64,000 nucleotides of DNA from Marinagarivorans sp. (lineage in GTDB: Bacteria > Pseudomonadota > Gammaproteobacteria > Pseudomonadales > Cellvibrionaceae). Location of the stretch: the NCBI GenBank assembly GCA_028281865.1, contig JANQJB010000036.1, forward strand, positions 17,351 through 81,350. Direction: 5' to 3'. The notes below the pieces were generated by a model. It saw only the letters and a program-made list of their open reading frames with translations. It was not told the DNA's origin and did not search any database. This document shows positions 17,776-26,700 of this stretch, piece by piece. A program made the translations under genes and the position numbers. Numbering within the stretch: position 1 is the first letter of the stretch; the number at the start of each line of letters is the position of its first letter.

Positions 17776-19452
17776 TTATTGGTTTGCTTTTTTTGTTTGG
17801 GGCGTTAATCGGCTATCTAAATATTTCGAGGGTTTTGCGGTCCATGTGCTACCGTAGTTGGGTCGCTCAGGGCCTCGCCATTGATCGACCAGGTCGCTCT
17901 GAACCCAATTCTCGTATTTAACGATAAGATCTCGTGCGATTTTGGGGTAACGTGTGAATAAATCCCGCGTTTCGGTGCGATCTTTCTCGAGGTTATACAG
18001 TTGCCACGGTCCGCGGTATTTAGATACTAATTTCCACTTGCCTAAGCGTACAGCGCGATTACCTTCATGTTCCCAAAATAATGGTTCGTTACGAATAAGT
18101 GTTTTACTCAAAAACGTAGGAACGAGGCTTGTTCCTTCTTGCGGCAGAATATCGTGACCGTTAAATTTTTTCGGATAATGTGCGCCCGATAATTCGACCA
18201 CAGTGCTCATAATATCGATGACGTGGCCGGGTTCGTGATTAATAGTCCCATTGAGTATTTTGTCTATGCCGTTTGGCCAATGGGCAATAAGCGGCGTGGA
18301 TATACCACCCTCATGGGTGAAGTGTTTGAAGTAGCGAAAGGGCGTATCGTGTAAAGTGGCCCAATTCATACCGACAAACACTCGAGACGAAGGCCCTCCG
18401 AGTGGAGAACCTCCTGAAACACCAAGAGGTCCACCTTCAGCACTGCTACCATTGTCAGACATAAATAAAATTAATGTATTATCCAAGATATTATTTGTTT
18501 TGAGATGTTTGACAAGCTTGCCTATGCTCTTATCCATTCGATCAATCGCAGCAGCATAAACTGCCATTATATGATCGTAGCGCTCTTGCTCCTCCAAACT
18601 GATGTCTTCCCACGCGGGCACTTCGGGCAAGCGCTCGGATAGCCTCCATCGCTTTTTTATTAAGCCCATTTTAATTTGGCGTTTGTAGCGTTCTTCGCGT
18701 AACTTGTCCCAGCCAAGCATATATTTGCCGCGGTAGCGCTCTATATCTGCTGCCGGTGCCATGACAGGAAAATGCGGAGCCACATGGGCTAAGTAGAGAA
18801 AGAAAGGTTGTTTGTTTGCAAGAGCTTCGTCAATAAACTTTGTGCCCCAGGTCGTCCACAGGTCTGTGCTGTACCAATAATCTTTACTTAATATTGGCGA
18901 GTTAAACGGCACTGATTTGCCATTTAAATATAGATTTTTTTCTGATTTTGTTTTCTGATCGGGAAAATATATGGCGCCTAAGGAGTGGGATAAACTGCGG
19001 TGAAATCCGCGCTTCCAAGGCGGAACATCACGTGTTTGCCCTATATGCCACTTGCCCGTCATGGCAGTAAAGTAGCCTGCGGTACCGAGCACTTCGGCAA
19101 TGGTAACGGCCCGGTTTGCAAGTTTTCCATAAGTTCCTTGTGAGTGCGGAATTGCCAAGCTCTCCAAGTATCCCAAGCCAGCTTGATGAGGGTAAAGGCC
19201 TGTTAGAAGCGATGCGCGCGTGGGGCTGCAGCGGGAAGTATTATAGAACTGGGAATAACGTAAACCGTTTTCGGCGAGTTTGTCGAGATTGGGTGTGGCA
19301 ATTTCTCCTCCATAACTACCGATATCCGACCAACCCATATCATCGACAAGAATCACAATAATATTAGGCCGTGCAGAACCATGATCACCTGCTTGAACCT
19401 TAAAATTTCCTAAAGTACATAAAAGAAAGAATATTAAAGCGAGGTTTCGCAT
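17776..19452 (-). CDS. Exported arylsulfatase-like sulfatase
   Basis: A 558-residue S1 sulfatase with an N-terminal signal peptide (residues 3-20, cleavage near VQAG). LVDDMGWSDIGSYGG (35-49) and CSPTR (75-79) supply the metal site and formylglycine cysteine. GKWHIG, APHFPVMAP and MSDNGSSAEGG blocks are typical of arylsulfatase A-like enzymes. The KYRGPWQLYNLEKDRTETRDL block near the C-terminus is standard. It is related to the sulfatase at 9046-10749. It lies 60 nt upstream of hyi on the same strand but has weak spacing evidence for co-transcription. Confidence 0.93.
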   Translation of the reverse strand: MRNLALIFFLLCTLGNFKVQAGDHGSARPNIIVILVDDMGWSDIGSYGGEIATPNLDKLAENGLRYSQFYNTSRCSPTRASLLTGLYPHQAGLGYLESLAIPHSQGTYGKLANRAVTIAEVLGTAGYFTAMTGKWHIGQTRDVPPWKRGFHRSLSHSLGAIYFPDQKTKSEKNLYLNGKSVPFNSPILSKDYWYSTDLWTTWGTKFIDEALANKQPFFLYLAHVAPHFPVMAPAADIERYRGKYMLGWDKLREERYKRQIKMGLIKKRWRLSERLPEVPAWEDISLEEQERYDHIMAVYAAAIDRMDKSIGKLVKHLKTNNILDNTLILFMSDNGSSAEGGPLGVSGGSPLGGPSSRVFVGMNWATLHDTPFRYFKHFTHEGGISTPLIAHWPNGIDKILNGTINHEPGHVIDIMSTVVELSGAHYPKKFNGHDILPQEGTSLVPTFLSKTLIRNEPLFWEHEGNRAVRLGKWKLVSKYRGPWQLYNLEKDRTETRDLFTRYPKIARDLIVKYENWVQSDLVDQWRGPERPNYGSTWTAKPSKYLDSRLTPQTKKANQ

Positions 19453-19703
19453 TCATCAGGCCTTTTAATTTAATCGTTTATACACCAAAGAAAATTGGCG
19501 GACATATTATGAGTAAATGCGTTCAACTACTAGCGCTTATTTAGAGCAAGGTGCTAGCTTTCAAACCGAGAATTTTCCAGCTCCTTTCGTCGTTTAAAAA
19601 CACATCTGAGCAAAATTTCGGCTGTGTTTCTGCTTAGCGACTATGCTGAAGTAGATGTCATAGTTTTTAGGGAAGCTGTTATAGCTGATGGTTATATTTC
19701 GCT

Positions 19704-20504
19704 ATGTTTAATCGTTTCGTTGTTATTTTGGCGTTATGGGCTTTGTCAAACACATTAATGGCCAATGAATTAATGCCTGCCGATTGTGTCGTTACTCCTC
19801 ACAAAGTGACTGAACTCAGTAGCCCAATCCTAGGTGTATTGAGCGAAGTTCACGTTGAAAAAAGCGATCAGGTTGCCAAAGGTGATGTAGTGGCAAAGCT
19901 CGAATCAAGTGTTGAAGAGGCGAGTGTGCAACTTGCACTGGCGCGCGCGAATATCAATTCTGAAATCCAAGAAGGCGAAGTTAATAGCGTTTTTGATCGC
20001 CGCCGCCAAAAACGTATGGATTCGCTGTTTGCACAAAAAACAGTTTCGGCAGATCTCAAAGATGAGGCCGAGCGAGAGGCCAAGTTAGCCAAGGTAAGGC
20101 TAAAACAGGCCAAAGACCTCAAGACTCTGCGACAGCTTGAACTTGACGGAATGAAAGCGCAACTGGCATTAAAAACGATTCGCTCGCCGATTGATGGTTT
20201 TGTTATTCAGCGTTATAAAAGTGTTGGCGAGTACGTGGAAGAACAGCCGATTGTGAGTATTGCTCAACTTAATCCGTTAAATATAGAAGCCATTGTTCCA
20301 ATCGACGCGTTCGGTAAAATCAATGTCGGCGATGAAGCAGAAGTTGTTGTCGAGTTGGTTTCAAATATTAAACGCACAGCTAAGGTCGTACTCGTTGATC
20401 GTGTCGGGAATGCTGCTAGTGGCACATTTGGCGTGCGTTTGGAAATGGATAACCCCGAAAACAAAATACCTGCTGGCTTGAAGTGTTCGGTAAAGTTTTT
20501 GTAA
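19704..20504 (+). CDS. Small periplasmic HlyD-like adaptor protein
   Basis: A 266-residue secreted adaptor: signal peptide (1-20, cleaved near LMANE), lipoyl half-motif SPILGVLSEVHVEKSDQVAK (about 39-58), a charged alpha-hairpin (65-150), the second half IRSPIDGFVIQRYKSVGEYVE, and a short beta-barrel domain. It lacks a membrane helix besides the signal peptide and is shorter than typical RND/HlyD adaptors. It lies 262 bp ahead of the LEPR surface protein on the same strand, as would suit a dedicated export component. No outer membrane channel or ABC transporter is encoded nearby. Confidence 0.88.
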   Translation: MFNRFVVILALWALSNTLMANELMPADCVVTPHKVTELSSPILGVLSEVHVEKSDQVAKGDVVAKLESSVEEASVQLALARANINSEIQEGEVNSVFDRRRQKRMDSLFAQKTVSADLKDEAEREAKLAKVRLKQAKDLKTLRQLELDGMKAQLALKTIRSPIDGFVIQRYKSVGEYVEEQPIVSIAQLNPLNIEAIVPIDAFGKINVGDEAEVVVELVSNIKRTAKVVLVDRVGNAASGTFGVRLEMDNPENKIPAGLKCSVKFL

Positions 20505-20561
20505 CGCAGTCAGTTAAGTGTGAGTAACCAGTTCAAGTAACGAAAGCGAATGGCTCGTTAT

Positions 20562-20589
20562 TAACCCGGTAATAATTATCGCTGGGTTA
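20562..20589 (+). other. Stem-loop between adaptor and surface-protein genes
   Basis: TAACCC (20562-20567) can pair with GGGTTA (20584-20589), and the interior GGTAAT/ATTATC extends the stem with a small bulge. There is no T-run downstream, so it is more a structured leader or weak attenuator than an intrinsic terminator. GCTGGGTTA recurs at 20720-20728. Confidence 0.3.
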
Positions 20590-20755
20590 GTAGGCAGCGT
20601 ATGGACACAACGTCATTGCCGGAAAAGCAATGCAAGCTACTCAAATACAAGAAAATTCGCACATTTTCTTCGATATTTTAGTGGTGCGCAATCAGATGGA
20701 TAGGACGATTTAGTTGATTGCTGGGTTAATAGTATCTGGGTGGCGAAGTCATCGC

Positions 20756-20759
20756 GGAG
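20756..20759 (+). promoter_or_regulatory. Ribosome binding site deciding the start of the giant surface protein
   Basis: GGAG lies 7 nt before ATG at 20767, favouring this codon over the in-frame GTG at 20740, which has no comparable site. Confidence 0.6.
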
Positions 20760-20766
20760 TGTTTGG

Positions 20767-23700
20767 ATGAAAGCTGTATTTAAACGCTTTTGGAAAAATT
20801 CTAAATTGCCTATCGCTAAGGCTGTACATGAACATATTTGTACAGAGCGGATGAAGGTAGAGAAATTAGAACCGCGCATATTGCTATCGGCTGATACAAT
20901 AGGCGGTTTAGATCTCGGTACGGAAGACAATAATAATTTCGATACGATTGAAAAAACCACACAAAATTTTATTTCTGATTTAACTCAGGTTAAGGGCAAA
21001 GCCAACAACAAAAGCCATGATTTCCAAGTAGAACAAAAACCGGCGGCTCTGGACCTTGATCTACTCGCAGCTTATCTCAATGCTACCTCTGATAGCGACG
21101 AAACGAACGACAGCGATACATTTATCGACAGACAAGTTCAGCCCGAGCAAAAAGTATTCTTAAAAACAATTACGGTCGACACTGCACGAGATTACACGAG
21201 CTCAGATGGAGACTGGGGTGATACCAGTGACATTGACAGTTTAATTGCTAATCCAGGAGCAGATGGCGAAATTAGTCTACGTGAAGCTATAACTGCAGCA
21301 AATGCAACCTTAAATGTCGACGGAGCGGACGTAATTAATTTTGATTTGTCTGGTTCAAACCGCATTTCAATAATCGATGATTTGCCTGGTATTGATGATG
21401 CACTAATTATTGATGGTACGAGTGATCCCAATTTTACTTCTTCTCCAATAATCACAATTGATGGAGAAGCGACGCATGATGGGTTTGTAATCAATGCGTC
21501 TGATTCAACAATCCGAGGGTTGGTGCTAGTTGATTTTTCTGATGATGGGGTTGATCTAAACGGCAATAACAACAGCATTGTTGGAAGCTATATCGGTTTA
21601 GAAAGTGACGGTGTTACGAAAAATGGTAGTGCCGATGACGGGGTTACGGTTTCTGGGCAAGGAAATACCATTGGTGGCGTTAACGTAGCAGATAGAAATG
21701 TTATCTCGGGAAATGATGGGTCGGGAATTCGAATTAGCGGTGCATCTGCATCAAACAATTATGTTACCGGCAATTATATTGGTTTGACTGCTGATGGAAA
21801 TTCCGGTGCAGGAAATACCGTTAATGGAATCGATATAGAAATCGGTGCAAATTCTAACTTTATTGGTGTTAGTGGCGCTGGAAACGTTATTTCAGGTAAT
21901 AATTTTGGTATTTATATCATAAGCTCCGCAACGACTAACAACCAAATTTCGGCAAACTATATTGGCTTAAATGCCGCTGGAGATAGCGCAGTTCCTAATT
22001 TGCACGGGATTGAACTTGTCGGGTCGTCTCGAAATACGACAATAGGTGGGAGTCTGGCAGGAGAGGGTAATGTCATTTCAGGCAATACTGGAAGTGGCAT
22101 CAACGCCCACGATCAAATTGAAGACACTGTCGTAGTTGGCAATATTATTGGCCTTGCAGCGGACGGGGATACACAGCTTGGAAATTCGAACGACGGCATT
22201 AACGTATGGGGCGGTGCGAAAAATTTTATCATTGGCGGAAATAGCGCAGCGGAGCGCAATATCATTTCTGGCAATCTAGATAATGGCATTCATATTGTAG
22301 GTAAACAAAGTACTGGTGTCGAAATTTATGGTAATTATATCGGCACTGATATAACCGGTACTAAGGCAAGAGGTAATGCCTTTGCCGGCATTGATATTTT
22401 TGGTTCTGGTTCAGTAATTATTGGTAACGATTCGGGCGGAGGCAATGTAATTTCAGGAAATAAAGATACGGGAATACATATTCATGAGGAAGATGCTAGC
22501 GATGCGATCATTGTCGGTAACATTATTGGAACAAGCCCGGATTTAACGATAGAGCTTGGCAATACAAATGCGGGGATAAAAATAGAAACAAATGTAGATG
22601 ATTTGGTTATTGGTGGTGCAACCAATGCCGGAAGTAATATTATTACAAACAATGGGCTCGGTATTTCAATAGATGGAATCGATAGCAACAGAAACGATAT
22701 ATTGGTAAATAGGATTTATAATAACAGTGGTCTCGGCATTGATTTAAATGATGACGGCGTTACTGCAAATGATTTGGGCGATGCTGACTTGGGTGCAAAT
22801 GACAATGCTAATTATCCTACTGTTACGAGCGCTGAGGTAAACGGTACGAGTATTACAATTAGTGGCACGCTAAATACCAATTCAAATCGCTCGGCCACGC
22901 TACATTTTTACGCGAATGCGATTGCAGACCCAAGTGGGCATGGCGAAGGTGAAATTTATATTGGAAGTTATGATGTTGTAACGGATGGTTCTGGAAACGC
23001 CAGTTTTGAAACAACATTTAACGGTATTTCATTTTCTGCTGGCTATTATATAACGGCAACCTCGACGACCAGCGCGGGCACCTCTGAATACTCATCGCAG
23101 TACTTAAGCACCTTGCGCAGAACCATTGTCAATACGAATAGTGATATAATTGATGGTGATACAACGTCTCTCGATACTTTACGTGCTACTCCTGGTGCAG
23201 ACGGTTTAATAAGCTTAGCTGAAGCAATTACTGCTGCAAATAATACGACTAATAATGGTGCAGCCGATGTTATTCATTTTGATTTGAGCGGTAGCAATAT
23301 TATTACCTTAACGCAAAACCTTCCTGTAATAACAGAAGCAATTTACATCGATGGCAGTAGCGACCCAAATTTTATTTCCTCACCCATTGTCACAATTGAT
23401 GGAAACGAGAATTTCCGTGGATTGGTTTTAAACACCAACGATTCAACGATTAAAGCTTTATCCATAGTGGGCGCGCTAGATGATGGACTGATAATCGTCG
23501 GAGACGATAATACGATAATCGGTAACTATATTGGCATTGAGAGTGATGGAATTTCGGTAAACGCGAATTCCCGTGATGGTATTTCGATTAGTGGAAGTAA
23601 TAATGTTATTGGCGGGACAGAGCTAACTGACAGAAATGTAATCGCGGGGAACGGCAACGCTGGCATTTATATATCGGGTAGCACGTCAAATAATAACGCT

Positions 23701-26700
23701 GTTCATAACAATTATTTAGGCTTGGATGCAAATGGAGCAATTTTGGCAACTCCTGGGGATATAGGCGTGCTATTGGCGAGTGGCGCAAATAATAATTTAA
23801 TTGGCGGAGACACCGACAACAAACGTAATATTATTTCCGGCCATTCCGAGTTTGGTATTCATATTACTGGAATTGATACTGACGAAAATAATATACAGGG
23901 TAATTTCATAGGTACTTCAGTCGATGGAGAGTCGAGCGTTGGTAATAATGTTGGCATTCAAATTGATTTGGGTGCCAGCGATACTAATATTGGTGGGGCA
24001 AATTCTGGAGAGGGAAATCTTGTTTCAGGCAACAGTTTTATCGGTATCCTAATTACGGGTTCAACTACTTTAGGAACTGAAATAAAAGGGAACATTATCG
24101 GTTTAGATAAAGACGGTGAAGCGGCGCTTGGAAATTCAGATGATGGGATCGCAATTCGTGACGGCAGCAGCAATAATTTTATTGGTGGCCTGACAGCGAA
24201 TGAACGTAACGTCATTTCCGGGAATGGGGATGTTGGCATTATTTTCCGTGATTCGGGTACCTCAAACAATACGGTAGTTGGCAATTACATTGGCTCCGAT
24301 GCGACCGGCGAAATAGAATTTGGTAACCGAATGGGTATTCGTATCACTAATGCCAATGACAACATTATTGGCAGCGTTGGAGCAGGTAATTTAATTGTAG
24401 GCAATCAAACAAATGGTATTGATATTAAAGGCGCAAACGCGACTAATAATATCATTGTTGCCAATATTATTGGAACTAACGCGACCAAGAACAAGGACCT
24501 TGGCAATACGGGATCTGGCATCCATATTGGTGACAGCGCAAGCGATACAGTTATTGGCGGAAATGCGATTAATCAGGCTAACGTTATATTACACAATAAC
24601 TACGGTATATTGATTCAGGAAACCTCAACCGAGAACAGCATTTTAATAAACGAAATTCATCAAAATGCAACGCTTGGCATAGAATTAAACGAAGATGGTA
24701 TTGACACCAACGACCCGCTTGATGCTGATTCAGGCGCGAACCACAGAACCAATTTCCCCGTTATTACAACGGCCATGGTAAATGGCACAGATTTAGTTTT
24801 GCGTGGAACTTTATTAACGCAAGCTGACGCTGATTCGACGATTCGTTTTTTTGTAAACCAAAATTCTGAATTAGATGGGCACGGCGAGGGTGAGCAATTT
24901 ATCGGTTCTACGCTCGTAACTGCAAATGCGCAGGGCGAAGTTTCTTTTAATATCACCTTAACGGGTGCTTCCATTCCAGCCGGGCGTTATATAACAGCAA
25001 CTTCAACAGTAAATAACAATACATCGGAATTTTCCGCGCAGACTCTTACGGAAAACTACAGCAATACGCTACCTAACGGAGAGGTGAGCATATCAGGTAT
25101 TGCGGAAGAGGGGTCAACGCTAACCGCAAGCCACACGCTTACCGATGCCGATGGTCTCAGCGGCTCCATTACATTTCAATGGCGTCGCGATGGGTTTGAT
25201 ATTGCTGGAGAAACCGGAACAGATTACGTGTTAGCAGAAGAGGACATTGGCTCAACAATAACAGTGGTTGCTTCTTACACTGACGATTTTGGCAACGATG
25301 AAGTTGTTGAAAGCGCTGCGGCTGGTCCAGTGTTAAATGTTAACTCGTTGCCTACCGGTACGGTTACGATAAGTGGAACTTTTGTACAAGGTGAAATGCT
25401 AACTGCCAGCAATACGATTGCAGATGAAGATGGTTTAAGTGGTGAAATAAATTATCAGTGGTATCGTGATAATGTTGAAATAAGCGGTGCGACAGAGGCA
25501 ACTTATCTGCTTTCTCAAGATGATGTTGGAGCCAATATTTCAGTTACCGCTCGTTATACTGATGACCAGGCTACTAACGAAACTGTTAGTAGTGCGAGTT
25601 TTGGCCCTATAGGTAATGTAAATGATACACCGACAGGCGATTTGAGCATTATTGGCTCTGCGCTGCAGGGGCAAACGCTAACCTTGGTCGAAGATATTGA
25701 TGATCTCGATGGCGTCAATGCAATGAGTTTTCAGTGGTTCCGAGATAACGAAATTATAGACGGCGAAACATCGATGACTTACGTATTGACACAAAATGAT
25801 GTCGGTTCGAACATTCACGCCGTGGCGACTTATTTAGATGATTTTGATGAGCCAAGTCAGGTTGTCAGCAATACGATGGGCCCGATTGCGAACGCGAATG
25901 ACTTACCCAGTGGAAGTGTCAATTTAAGCGGAACCGCTAGAGAGGGAGAAACCCTAACGGTGACTAATTCACTTGGCGATATTGATGGTATAAGCGGGTC
26001 TATCAATTATCAATGGTATCGCAATGGAGAAGTCATTGATGGTGCAAACAGCGAAAATTATCAATTAACGCAGCTAGATGTGGGCGCCACAATATATGTG
26101 GTAGCAAACTATGTTGATGATTACGGAACCGCCGAAAATATGAGTAGTAATATTCTCGGCCCTGTAGAAAACAGTAACGATACGCCAACCGGAAGCGTTA
26201 CTATTTCGGGCGTTGCCAGGGAGGGTGAAATTCTTACGGCAGCTAACACACTTGCCGACGTCGACGGTATAAGTCAGCCGATTGTTTACCAATGGCTGCG
26301 CGACGGAACAATTATCGCAGGAGAAACTAATACGAATTATTCGCTTACGCTTGAAGATGTCGGAGCATTAATTAGCGTTCGAGCTAGTTATACTGACGAT
26401 GGTGGGTTTGCCGAGCAGGTCTTGAGTAATGTAATTGGTCCCATCGATATTTATAATACTGAACCAACAGGTAACCTGTTAATTAATGGTAGTCCAACGG
26501 AAGGCCAGACATTAACAATCAACGATACTATTGACGATAGCGATGGTATCGCCTCAGCTCGGGCTTATCAGTGGTTACGTGATGGGAGTATTATTGGTGG
26601 CGCTACCGAGAGTAATTATACGCTCACGCAGCAAGATGTCGGCACTCAAGTCACCGCACAATTATCTTTTACCGATGGTAAAGGAAAAGATGAAGTTATT

